From contig NZ_PYSY02000001.1 in the NCBI RefSeq assembly GCF_003049685.1, positions 434,001-498,000 of the forward strand: a stretch of DNA of 64,000 nt, given 5' to 3'. Shown here one piece after another: positions 24,907-32,189 of this stretch (positions are counted from its first letter, which is position 1; every line of letters starts with the position of its first letter). Source of the stretch: Brucella pituitosa (GTDB lineage Bacteria > Pseudomonadota > Alphaproteobacteria > Rhizobiales > Rhizobiaceae). The notes beneath the pieces are model-generated. The model was not told the DNA's origin, ran no database searches, and saw only the letters and a list, made by a program, of their open reading frames with translations. Both the position numbers and the translations under genes were made by a program.

Positions 24907-24982
24907 ACGGGTGACACGGTGTCACCCGTATTTCATGTGGGCACGGTGGCCAGTTGGTCAAGTCGCCAACTTGGCGACTTGA
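24907..24982. promoter_or_regulatory. two tandem perfect palindromes after the terminase gene
   Basis: Palindrome 1 has arms ACGGGTGACAC (24907-24917) and GTGTCACCCGT (24919-24929) around one G. Palindrome 2 has arms TCAAGTCGCCAA (24958-24969) and TTGGCGACTTGA (24971-24982) around one C. Centres are 52 bp apart, close to five helical turns. No T tract follows, so simple terminators are less likely than protein-binding or packaging sites. Confidence 0.65.
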
Positions 24983-25006
24983 TGAGAATTTCAATTTATT
25001 ATTATC

Positions 25007-25576
25007 TTACGAATTTAAATGTATTATTGCTCTAAGCAAAAAGGAAAAAATGGAAAACAGTCCGAAAAATAACGTCATAAGAATTAGGTAATTTATCCAC
25101 ATCGGATAGATTCGTTGCGGACTCATTAGTACCCTTCTACCGATGCCGCCTTTCCATCTCACATTTAAAATCTCGGGTAACTCTGGTCGAGTGTCGATCA
25201 TTGAAAGCGTGAATAACTCTCTCGCACTTAATGACGGAACTTTAAGTAGAAACCGTTTGTCAGGTGTTTCGCTTGGTTGCCATTCGCGCGGGAACCAAAT
25301 TTCATAGTGTTGTGGTTTCCAGTTAATTACAACTTCAATTTCTTCGATTGGGAGCCGTCCGAGATTCTGAAACCATATTTGTTGCGTGACGACTGGAAAA
25401 GTTCCATCACCTTCGATTTTAGGCATGTTGTAATAATGCTGATGAGACACCCCCCAAATAAGTTTTCCTTTTGGGGAGAATAATCTCGCAGTAATTCCTA
25501 TGATAGATGCGATTAGGAGTGCCTGCACTATCTGTGAATTAATAATTTCTAGAAATACTTCCATCATAACCTGCAC
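25007..25576 (-). CDS. two-TM membrane protein, candidate cargo
   Basis: A 189-residue protein not recognised by family. It has a hydrophobic N-terminal segment (VQALLIASIIGITARLF), a polar, Trp- and Pro-rich middle of about 120 residues (WFQNLGRLPIEEIEVVINWKPQHYEIWFP, RELFTLSMID), and a C-terminal hydrophobic segment (YLILMTLFFGLFSIFSFLLRAI). The DNA is markedly more AT-rich than the packaging genes and is read against them. It starts 4 bp after the XRE gene, so both form one operon. A role in superinfection exclusion or defence is possible from position only. Confidence 0.65.
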   Translation of the reverse strand: MQVMMEVFLEIINSQIVQALLIASIIGITARLFSPKGKLIWGVSHQHYYNMPKIEGDGTFPVVTQQIWFQNLGRLPIEEIEVVINWKPQHYEIWFPREWQPSETPDKRFLLKVPSLSARELFTLSMIDTRPELPEILNVRWKGGIGRRVLMSPQRIYPMWINYLILMTLFFGLFSIFSFLLRAIIHLNS

Positions 25577-25580
25577 AAAA

Positions 25581-25817
25581 CTAAATCGTCTTTTTTAATC
25601 TTACACCCGGTCCTTCGCCATTCTCGGCGACGAAAATTACTCCAGATGCTTCTAGCGCATTCTGAATAGCGATCAGGTTGTTGATATTGGGTGTGCGACG
25701 ACCCTTCTCAAAATCCACAATCGTATTCCGCGAGACGTTCGCAGCGTCTGCAAGTTTGGCTTGCTCCATTTCTAGCAGCGCACGAGCGGCGCGGCATTGT
25801 GCTGGTGTTATGTGCAT
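25581..25817 (-). CDS. XRE family small repressor-like regulator
   Basis: A 78-residue single-domain helix-turn-helix protein: MHITPAQCRAARALLEMEQ, then LADAANVSRNTIVDFEKGRRTPNINNL (recognition region) and the common ending GVIFVAENGEGPGVRLKK. The ATG at 25817 is chosen because the family starts with ITPAQCRAAR; earlier in-frame starts (25829 ATG, 25847 TTG) would overlap the palindromic site. It probably controls its own operon with the membrane protein and the divergent small genes; it is a candidate for the element's control switch. Confidence 0.8.
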   Translation of the reverse strand: MHITPAQCRAARALLEMEQAKLADAANVSRNTIVDFEKGRRTPNINNLIAIQNALEASGVIFVAENGEGPGVRLKKTI

Positions 25818-25832
25818 GAAGCCCAACATTGT

Positions 25833-25869
25833 GCATAGTGTTGACAATATGCCCGATGTTGAGCATGAT
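25833..25869. promoter_or_regulatory. operator overlapping a divergent promoter
   Basis: GCATAGTGTT and GACAATATGC (25833-25852) form a palindrome matching at 8 of 10 arm positions. It covers a rightward -35 TTGACA (25841-25846), with CATGAT (25864-25869) as -10 after 17 bp. An XRE dimer bound here would block this promoter. Confidence 0.5.
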
Positions 25870-25896
25870 GATTAACATAATACATGAAGTTCACTT

Positions 25897-26064
25897 ATGG
25901 AGCAACTGATGCCGAAACCATCCATTCCGGCGAACGCCGAAGGCTTGTCTGAAATTGACGCGGAAATTTTGCTGTTGTGGTCGGGCTTAGATTCGAACCA
26001 AAAACGCGAAGCCCTTGCTTATGCACGTCGTATTTGTGCTGAAAAGGGAGTTATTTTGCCATGA
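25897..26064 (+). CDS. small hypothetical protein (55 residues)
   Basis: Short gene starting MEQLMPKPSIPANAEG, with a helical core SEIDAEILLLWSGLDSNQKREALAYARRI. The pattern 'W..L....KREAL.YAR.I' is common in small regulatory proteins of phage-like elements. The stop overlaps the next ATG by 4 bp (ATGA), which supports translation. It starts about 28 bp after the -10 of the promoter at 25841. An internal ATG at 25909 is an alternative start. Function unknown. Confidence 0.55.
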   Translation: MEQLMPKPSIPANAEGLSEIDAEILLLWSGLDSNQKREALAYARRICAEKGVILP

Positions 26065-26318
26065 TCGATAAAGATGAACTCAATCTGGCAATTGATGATG
26101 CATATGACGTTTCGGCGTTATTGCGCACTGCTATCGAATGTTTGGGAAACATCAGTGAAGATTTGTCACGTCCATATAACAACATTCTCGGTGGCGTAAG
26201 CCGCGTTCTTGAGGTTGCGGATAAGAAGGCGCTCAATGCACTGGCAGCGTTGGAGGGCGTTGAAATGAGAGAACACGCGGCCCACCGCGCTCATAGCGGA
26301 AACTTATCCACACCGTAA
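26061..26318 (+). CDS. small hypothetical helical protein (85 residues)
   Basis: Follows the 55-residue gene with ATGA overlap. The protein (MIDKDELNLAIDDAYDVSALLRTAIECLG...) is predicted mostly helical and acidic; it reads like small phage-element proteins of unknown role with a LNALAALEGVEMREH tail. No motif recognised. A 119-bp AT-rich gap with an inverted repeat follows. Confidence 0.55.
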   Translation: MIDKDELNLAIDDAYDVSALLRTAIECLGNISEDLSRPYNNILGGVSRVLEVADKKALNALAALEGVEMREHAAHRAHSGNLSTP

Positions 26319-26376
26319 CGCCGCATATTAGTATTTGGTTATTGGTGGGGTACTCAAAATTGATCTTTTAAAAGCG

Positions 26377-26416
26377 GGGCAATTGCACTACTTTGAAAAA
26401 AGAGGTACAGTTGCCC
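26377..26416. promoter_or_regulatory. inverted repeat upstream of the HTH gene
   Basis: GGGCAATTGCAC (26377-26388) and GTACAGTTGCCC (26405-26416) pair at 10 of 12 positions with a 16-bp spacer, 22 bp before the GTG start of the HTH gene. A possible autoregulatory operator. Confidence 0.4.
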
Positions 26417-26437
26417 TAGTTTTATAGGAGATGTGCA

Positions 26438-26920
26438 GTGCTTTCAAAGTTTCTAAATCGTACCTTTACGGTATCAGATGCAGCTTGGGCGGCAGATGTG
26501 GATATTGAAACGCTTCGCTCTTGGATAAAGCGTGGCAAGTTTGAAATTCCTTTGGAAAGCGGAAAGTGGACTCGTCTATCATTCGCAAACCTGTGCCAAG
26601 TTGCTGCATTTTCAGAAGTATTAGCTTCACAAGGTAATCATACGCTGGCGCAATTTATTGCCGAGGGATCATATGATTTCTTTTCCGGCATTCAGCCTTC
26701 ATACGACAAAACAATTAGTGGCGGTGAAGTGTTTGTATTGTGTGGCCGTGAAGTTGATGGCGGAGGAAATCATATTGGTGGGATAATTTTCCACGACATT
26801 TCGAGCCTCACCAATAAAGTTTCGTCTTTGTTATCTGATGGGGCCGCTTCTTTTTCCTTGGTTAGCCTTTCGGCGATCTTAGCAAACGTGATCAACCGTC
26901 TAAGTTCAATGGATAAATGA
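26438..26920 (+). CDS. MerR-like HTH-domain protein
   Basis: A 160-residue protein with an N-terminal DNA-binding motif of MerR/HTH_17 type: FTVSDAAWAADVDIETLRSWIKRGKFEIP (about residues 10-38), followed by WTRLSFANLCQVAAFSEVL. The C-terminal part (FVLCGREVDGGGNHIGGIIFHDIS, SFSLVSLSAILANVINRL) is unrecognised and could bind a ligand or partner. The GTG start has AGGAG 7 bp upstream. It overlaps the portal gene by 4 bp, so this regulator may set late-gene expression (inference). Confidence 0.7.
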   Translation: MLSKFLNRTFTVSDAAWAADVDIETLRSWIKRGKFEIPLESGKWTRLSFANLCQVAAFSEVLASQGNHTLAQFIAEGSYDFFSGIQPSYDKTISGGEVFVLCGREVDGGGNHIGGIIFHDISSLTNKVSSLLSDGAASFSLVSLSAILANVINRLSSMDK

Positions 26921-28206
26921 TGGCTAGTTTGTTTGGAAAGCTATTCAACCCTTCATCCAAGCCAGTTAAACGCGCTGTGAACGCTGCAAGCATAAACTGG
27001 CCGGATGATCCACGTGTTATCTCTGGTTCGGCTGATATTCGTCAGGTAGGCCAGACAGTTTCGCAGCGTGTTGCTGGGCTTTATGTAAATGATCCCGTGG
27101 TACGTTCGGCGGTCAATCTGGTTGTGTCGCAGATCGTGGGCAGTGGTGTTCGGTTGAATACACCTGATCAGATTGTTGATGCACGGTTCAACACTTCGCG
27201 CATTGATCCATCTGCGCTTATGTCGATTACGGCCATGCAACGTGCCTCGGTTCGCTCATGGGTGATCAGCGGTGAAATCCTTGGTTTGCATCGTGTGATT
27301 GATGGCCGGTACGCTTTCCAGCTTCTCGACCCGGAACAGCTTGATCGCTCCAAGAATGAAGATTTGGATGCATCCGGCTCTATCGTTGCCGGTGTCGAGC
27401 GGGATGGCCTTGGCGTGATTGCTGGTTATTGGATATTGCCGAACTCTCCCGGCGATCCATTTGCCCGTAACACGCAATCAGTTCGTTTTGATGCATCGGA
27501 CGTTGTGCATGTATTTGAGCATGAGTTTCCCGGACAGGTGCGTGGTATCAGTGCGCTTGTCGCAACGTTGCCGGTTCTCAACAATGCAAGCATTGCCATA
27601 GAAGCGCGGCTCAAGCAGTTGCAAGTCAGTGCTATGCTGACAGCAATCTTGACCAGTCCTGACGGCACAGATGCTTTTGATGGTGAGCCTAATCCTTCAT
27701 TGGAACCGGGCGCAATTATTCGCGCACGTCCGGGCGAACAGGTTGAAGTCGTCAACGGTCCACAGTCGCCGGACTTTAATGCTTTTATCAAGGTGCTTTA
27801 TCGTCAGATAGCGGCGTCCCTTGGCGTGACATATGAAGACCTGATCGGCGATCTTGAGGGCGTAAATTATTCCAGCTTTCGCGGTGGCGCATTGACGGCA
27901 CGCCGCAAGGCGGAAGCCACTCGCAAAGTTATTTTGATTGAGGGCGTTCTCGACCCGGTGTTCACGCGCTGGCAGGCAATCGAGCGACTGGCAGGTCGGA
28001 TTAGAGCTGATCTTGACCATGGTTGGATCGAACCAAGCTGGCCTGAAATCGACCGTCTCAAGGAAGCCAATGCCGATATTTCCCTGCTGAATGCTGGTTT
28101 GAAGTCTCGCAAGGAGATCATCGAAGCGCGGGGCCGCGAATATGAGACTGTGCAGTCAGAATTTGAAGCCGACAAAACCGTCAAAACTCAAGGAAATAAG
28201 CAATGA
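26917..28206 (+). CDS. phage portal protein (lambda family)
   Basis: A 429-residue portal subunit; twelve would form the DNA gate of the capsid vertex. Family features: VSQRVAGLYVNDPVVRSAVNLVVSQIVGSGVRL near the N-terminus, FQLLDPEQLDR in the middle, DVVHVFEHEFPGQVRGISALVATLPVL, and SLGVTYEDLIGDLEGVNYSSFRGGALTARR near residue 310, which is diagnostic. It is shorter than lambda gpB (533). The ATG at 26917 overlaps the previous stop; ATG at 26920 is equally possible. It overlaps the capsid gene by 4 bp. Confidence 0.92.
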   Translation: MMASLFGKLFNPSSKPVKRAVNAASINWPDDPRVISGSADIRQVGQTVSQRVAGLYVNDPVVRSAVNLVVSQIVGSGVRLNTPDQIVDARFNTSRIDPSALMSITAMQRASVRSWVISGEILGLHRVIDGRYAFQLLDPEQLDRSKNEDLDASGSIVAGVERDGLGVIAGYWILPNSPGDPFARNTQSVRFDASDVVHVFEHEFPGQVRGISALVATLPVLNNASIAIEARLKQLQVSAMLTAILTSPDGTDAFDGEPNPSLEPGAIIRARPGEQVEVVNGPQSPDFNAFIKVLYRQIAASLGVTYEDLIGDLEGVNYSSFRGGALTARRKAEATRKVILIEGVLDPVFTRWQAIERLAGRIRADLDHGWIEPSWPEIDRLKEANADISLLNAGLKSRKEIIEARGREYETVQSEFEADKTVKTQGNKQ

Positions 28207-29978
28207 CAAATCTTGTTCGTCGGTTTCAGGCACAGTCCAAGCCGAATAGTTATGATCCAGAAACCCGCTCATTCACGGTTGTTGTTGCAACATCTGCACC
28301 CGTGAATTGTGGAAACCATTTTGAAGTTCTGGACCTTGCTTCGTTCGGTGCCACCGGCTGGCCGGAAAGCCTGCCACTGCAAACAGATCATTCCATCAGT
28401 GTTCGTGACACGGTGGGCATTCTTAAAAACTTCCGCCTCGAAACAATCGAAGGCGACATTCAAGCCCTCATAGCCGAAGGGCGCTTATCTTCGCGCGCTG
28501 ATAATGACGCGCTCGCAGCCAATCTTAAGGATGGCGTGCAATCGAGTTTTTCCATTTCCTTTTCAGTTTCGAAATGGCGTGACAGCAAAGACCCAGCAAC
28601 AGGCCGCAAGATCAGAACAGCCCTTTCTGGGAAGCTGATCGAGGGCAGCTTTGTGGTTAATCCTGCTGATCCCCATTCAAAAATCAGGAGCCGTCCTATG
28701 GACCCCGAAGATGTGATCGAAATCAACCGCATGTCGGTTGAACAGTGGGACACGGTTTGCCGTGCCGCTGGCGTTCCAGATGCGGTGCGTGAAGCGCTGC
28801 GCAACTCTGATGCGCCAGACAGTGAGCGCACTGCCTTGGCGCTTGCAGCGGTAGAGCGTAGCGCTCCGCCTGTCCGCACAATCCGCCAGCATAATGATGA
28901 CACGCTCGACAATCCTGTTGTTCTGCGCAATGCCGTTGTGAATTTCTACGATGCTGTTAATCGTGGCGAACAGCCGAATGGACAGGCTGCGGAAGTGTTT
29001 GCACAGGGTGAACGCGCATTGGCTGAACGCCTTTGCCGTAATGCTGGTATCACAACAATTGGCCTATCTGATGCGGAGGTTGTGCGCCGCGCTGCCACCA
29101 CGTCCGATTTTCCGCTGATTGCAGGCGGTACTTTCAATCTTGCTATGCGCCGTGAATTGGATGCAGCGGCTTCGCCTATGGCAGCTTTGTTTGGTCGCGA
29201 TAGTGTTTCGACATTCAATGCAGAAACACGTGGCCTTGCTGATTGGACCAGCCTTGCAATTGCCGACAAATTGGAGAGCGGCGAATACAAGCATTCGTTC
29301 ATTCACGAAACAGGCGAAACTGTTAGTGTTGCCGTGATCGGCGGCATTACAAGCAAGTCATACGAATTGACGATCAATGCCGGTTCTCGACTTGGCAATG
29401 ACGGTACGCAGTTTGGCAAGCGCATGGCTGCGGAAATTGCAGATCGTCAGGTTGCATATGTGCAGCAAGGCAGTTTGTCCGGCCCGAAAATGAAAGACGG
29501 CCAGACAGTTTTTCATGCCAGCCGTGGCAACATTGTTGATTTCACGCTGGATAGTCAGACGGAAGTCAAGCAGATCATGGGCGCTCGCTCTGCGATGGCA
29601 AAGCGTAAAGGCGTTGGAAATGTGATGATCGGTGTCTATCCGACACACTGGCTTGTGCATTCTGATTTTGAGGAAACCGCGCTTCGCCTTCTTGCCAGCA
29701 TTCAGGCTTCCGCAATCGCTGATGTGAACCCGCTCGCTGGAAAGCTGCAAGTGGTTGTCGAGCCGCGCCTAACTGATCCTGATGCATCATGGTTGGTTGC
29801 CGCACCGTCGAAAATGGACGGCGCTGTGCGCGTCTATCTGCAAGGGCAGGAAGCGCCTTTCACTGACAGCCGTATCGATTTCAATACGGATGCAGTGCAG
29901 TTCAAGATACGCCACCCGTTCGGCCTTGGCTGGCTTGAATGGCGTAGCTGGACACGCCTTGACCATAAGGCGGCTTAG
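28203..29978 (+). CDS. prohead protease-major capsid protein fusion
   Basis: A 591-residue fusion. Residues 1-165 look like an HK97/S78-type prohead protease: LPLQTDHSIS (His63), GVQSSFSISFSVSKW (Ser near 114) and the ending KLIEGSFVVNPADPHS. Residues 166-260 form a polar, charged linker that may act as scaffold (delta domain). The rest is the shell protein, with RAATTSDFPLIAGGTFN, GETVSVAVIGGITSKSYELTINAGSRLG, VYPTHWLVHSDFEETALRLL and VEPRLTDPDASWLVA. One polypeptide thus supplies protease, scaffold and capsid; self-cleavage is inferred. Confidence 0.88.
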   Translation: MTNLVRRFQAQSKPNSYDPETRSFTVVVATSAPVNCGNHFEVLDLASFGATGWPESLPLQTDHSISVRDTVGILKNFRLETIEGDIQALIAEGRLSSRADNDALAANLKDGVQSSFSISFSVSKWRDSKDPATGRKIRTALSGKLIEGSFVVNPADPHSKIRSRPMDPEDVIEINRMSVEQWDTVCRAAGVPDAVREALRNSDAPDSERTALALAAVERSAPPVRTIRQHNDDTLDNPVVLRNAVVNFYDAVNRGEQPNGQAAEVFAQGERALAERLCRNAGITTIGLSDAEVVRRAATTSDFPLIAGGTFNLAMRRELDAAASPMAALFGRDSVSTFNAETRGLADWTSLAIADKLESGEYKHSFIHETGETVSVAVIGGITSKSYELTINAGSRLGNDGTQFGKRMAAEIADRQVAYVQQGSLSGPKMKDGQTVFHASRGNIVDFTLDSQTEVKQIMGARSAMAKRKGVGNVMIGVYPTHWLVHSDFEETALRLLASIQASAIADVNPLAGKLQVVVEPRLTDPDASWLVAAPSKMDGAVRVYLQGQEAPFTDSRIDFNTDAVQFKIRHPFGLGWLEWRSWTRLDHKAA

Positions 29979-29980
29979 CC

Positions 29981-30190
29981 ATGAATGTAACCGAGATGCA
30001 GCAGCAGCTTGCAAACCTTCGAGCCTTACGGGCCGAAGGTGTTCGCAAGACCCGCTTTGGGGATGATGAAACCGAATATCGCAGTGACGCTGAATTGGCC
30101 GCTGCCATTGCTGATCTCGAAACCCGGATTGTGGCGGCTTTAAAGCCGTCGCGCCGGTTGATTTATCCTAGAGTTTCTAAGGGCTACTGA
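29981..30190 (+). CDS. gpW-like head-tail joining protein
   Basis: A 69-residue protein matching lambda gpW in length (68) and layout: an N-terminal helix MNVTEMQQQLANLRALRAEGV, a short beta pair around RKTRFGDDETEYRS, a second helix DAELAAAIADLETRIVAAL and a basic tail with Arg-Arg and Tyr. gpW plugs the filled head under the portal before the tail is attached. It follows the capsid gene after 2 bp. Confidence 0.82.
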   Translation: MNVTEMQQQLANLRALRAEGVRKTRFGDDETEYRSDAELAAAIADLETRIVAALKPSRRLIYPRVSKGY

Positions 30191-30191
30191 T

Positions 30192-30518
30192 ATGCGAAAC
30201 TATGTGCAGCATGGAAATATTGTTGATCTTACCGCGCCTGTTGACGGTGTTTTGTCGGGTGAAGGTTTTCTGACTGGTGATCTATTCGGCGTTGCCGCAA
30301 CTGATGCCAGCGTAGGGCAGAAAGTATCAACCTATCTGGAAGGCGTTTTCGATCTTCCGAAGGCTACAGGTGCAGGGCTGATCGAGGGGCAGAAAGCCTT
30401 TTGGGACGCGACTGCCAAGAAAGTCACTGCCAGCAACACCGGAAATACATTGATCGGCCATGCGGTTGAAACAGCGGCTGCGGCTGCGGTTTCTGTCGCT
30501 GTGCGATTGGCTCGATAA
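30192..30518 (+). CDS. capsid decoration protein (DUF2190 family)
   Basis: A 108-residue protein, probably the cement protein stabilising the expanded shell. Seen: NYVQHGNIVDLTAPVDGVLSGE, FLTGDLFGVAATDASVGQKVSTYLEGVFDLPKA, FWDATAKKVTASNTGNTLIGHAV and an Ala-rich ending, which is the usual DUF2190 pattern. It follows gpW by 1 bp. In lambda, D lies before the capsid gene E; here it lies after. Confidence 0.82.
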   Translation: MRNYVQHGNIVDLTAPVDGVLSGEGFLTGDLFGVAATDASVGQKVSTYLEGVFDLPKATGAGLIEGQKAFWDATAKKVTASNTGNTLIGHAVETAAAAAVSVAVRLAR

Positions 30519-30528
30519 GGGGGCGGTA

Positions 30529-30801
30529 ATGGATATGCAGCTTCTTGGAATGCGGCTTTATAACGGTGCGGCTAAGCCTGACTTTGATTTGCTGGCCTAT
30601 GCCGACCTTAGCGTTGCCGGTGGCCTCACCATTCGCGGTGCGGCTCTGGTGTCGAGAGACGGCGAATACCGTGTTTGGCCGCCATTCAGTAAAGATGACC
30701 GTAAGGCCGTCAGATGGCGGCATGACAGCCCATTTCATGAGGCTGCAATCAATCTTGTTCTGCCTGCTTATCGGGCTATTTCGGGCAAATTGGAGGGCTG
30801 A
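30529..30801 (+). CDS. hypothetical protein (90 residues), SpoVG-like texture
   Basis: Starts MDMQLLGMRLYNGAAKPDFDLLAYADLSVAGGLTIRG and continues with ALVSRDGEYRVWPPFSKD. The order 'short strand, A-AD-S-GGL-IRG--LV----YRVWPP' resembles the DNA-binding fold of SpoVG, but the match is by eye only. The start at 30529 is chosen because the frame upstream (from 30460) would overlap the decoration gene. It stands between the head genes and the excisionase-like gene. Confidence 0.6.
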   Translation: MDMQLLGMRLYNGAAKPDFDLLAYADLSVAGGLTIRGAALVSRDGEYRVWPPFSKDDRKAVRWRHDSPFHEAAINLVLPAYRAISGKLEG

Positions 30802-30804
30802 GCT

Positions 30805-31041
30805 ATGGTGAGCGCCACGCTTAACATTAAAGTACCTCCACGCCGCTTATTAAAGCCAAGGGATGCCGCAGAATACTGCGGCCTTCCGGTTAAGCACTTC
30901 ATGGGCATGTGCACAGTCGTTCAAATCGATATGCCGAATGGCGACCGCCTTTACGATATGCATGATCTCGATGCGTGGATCGATGCATTAAAGACGGGTG
31001 GAAACAGCGACGATGATCGATTGCTTGAAAGGTTGGGCTGA
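30805..31041 (+). CDS. excisionase-like HTH protein
   Basis: A 78-residue basic protein with a MerR/AlpA-like fold: LLKPRDAAEYCGLPVKHFMGMCTVVQIDMPNGDRLYDMHDLDAWIDALK. This arrangement (helix, strand pair, then YD..DLD.WID) is found in small proteins encoded directly before alphaproteobacterial integrases. Its stop overlaps the integrase start by 1 bp (TGATG), so the two are co-translated. Likely directs excision by binding attachment-site DNA (inference). Confidence 0.75.
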   Translation: MVSATLNIKVPPRRLLKPRDAAEYCGLPVKHFMGMCTVVQIDMPNGDRLYDMHDLDAWIDALKTGGNSDDDRLLERLG

Positions 31042-32117
31042 TGGCAATCGTTCGCGTCAAAGGTTTTCAAATCTGGCAGGATAAAAAGCTGCCATATAAA
31101 TGGCGTTGTCGTCACCGCAAGACCGGCACAATGATTGATACTGTCAAGTTTCCGCTTGGCAGTTTATCGTTTCTTGCTGAGTGCTCGCGCATTCAAGCCT
31201 TGCTCGATAAGGGGGAAAATTCCAAGCCGGGAACGTTGGGAATGCTTATCTCTCGTTACCGTGCGGGTGTTTCATTTCAAGACCTCGCCTTGCGCACCAA
31301 AGCAGACTATCAGCGCATTTTCGATTATTTGCAGCCCATTGCTGATACTCCAATTGATCGCTTCACGCCGCCTCTTGTTGTGAAGATACGCGACAAGGCT
31401 GCTGAAAAGCACGGTCGCCGCTTTGGAAACTACGTCAAGACAGTTATGGCTTTGACGTTCGCCTGGGGGCTTGAGCGCGGCTATGTGAAGATCAATCCCG
31501 CGCTGAATATTAAGGGCATTCGTCGTCCAAAAGGTACTGCTGACGCGAACCGTCCTTGGACGGATGCGGAACGCCATGCGGTTCTTGAAGCGCTTCCCAG
31601 CCATATGGCGTTGCCAATGATCCTTATGATGTATTGTGGCTTGGATCCACAGGACGCACTGCAATTGTCGCGTTCATCAATATCCGACGGCAAGATTGAT
31701 ACTCAACGCGGAAAAACAGGCGTTGCGGTTTGGTTGCCACTTCCATCGCCTGTTGTTGAAGCTCTTGAGCGCGCACCAAAACATACAGCAATTACCGTTT
31801 GCGCCAATAGCTATGGCAGGCCGTGGACCTATAACGGCTTCAGCACCAACTGGGCGAAATTGAAAAAGAAGCTGGAAGAAACTGGCACGATTAACCCCGG
31901 CCTAACGCTCAAAGGATTGCGGCATACCGTGGCAACGATTCTGCGTGAAATGGGCAAGGATCATGAGACGATTGCGGCGATGCTCGGTCACAAAACCGAA
32001 GCCATGGCGAAGCACTATTCGCGCCGTGCAGATGTGAGCAAATTAATGTCGGCAACCGTGACGGATTTAGACGCTGAAATGAACAGGCGTAGAACAAAAA
32101 CTGTCAAACCCGCCTGA
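31041..32117 (+). CDS. tyrosine recombinase (integrase)
   Basis: A 358-residue site-specific integrase located 72 bp from the right attachment repeat. It has an N-terminal arm/SAM-like part (residues 65-165) and a catalytic domain with RGKTG (Lys225), TLKGLRHTVATILRE (Arg294, His295), AAMLGHKTE (His317) and KHYSRR (Tyr326 nucleophile). The first catalytic Arg, usually in a 'GLR' motif, is replaced: the text reads MYCGLDPQDALQL with Asp202. A related subgroup I recall has Gly there, so activity is still plausible. It defines the element as self-integrating. Confidence 0.92.
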   Translation: MAIVRVKGFQIWQDKKLPYKWRCRHRKTGTMIDTVKFPLGSLSFLAECSRIQALLDKGENSKPGTLGMLISRYRAGVSFQDLALRTKADYQRIFDYLQPIADTPIDRFTPPLVVKIRDKAAEKHGRRFGNYVKTVMALTFAWGLERGYVKINPALNIKGIRRPKGTADANRPWTDAERHAVLEALPSHMALPMILMMYCGLDPQDALQLSRSSISDGKIDTQRGKTGVAVWLPLPSPVVEALERAPKHTAITVCANSYGRPWTYNGFSTNWAKLKKKLEETGTINPGLTLKGLRHTVATILREMGKDHETIAAMLGHKTEAMAKHYSRRADVSKLMSATVTDLDAEMNRRRTKTVKPA

Positions 32118-32134
32118 AAAAAGCGTCAAACTTG
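32103..32134. promoter_or_regulatory. candidate arm-type sites, right end
   Basis: GTCAAACTTG at 32125-32134 repeats the two left-end copies exactly; GTCAAACCCG at 32103-32112 is a degenerate copy inside the end of the integrase gene. Confidence 0.45.
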
Positions 32135-32189
32135 ACTGGATTGAGAAATGAAACAAGTCAAATATGATAATTATATGAAGGGCTTAGAG

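Noticed and set aside
24907..24982. Reading the two palindromes as CRISPR repeats
   Set aside because: The two palindromes differ in sequence and there is no repeat-spacer series.
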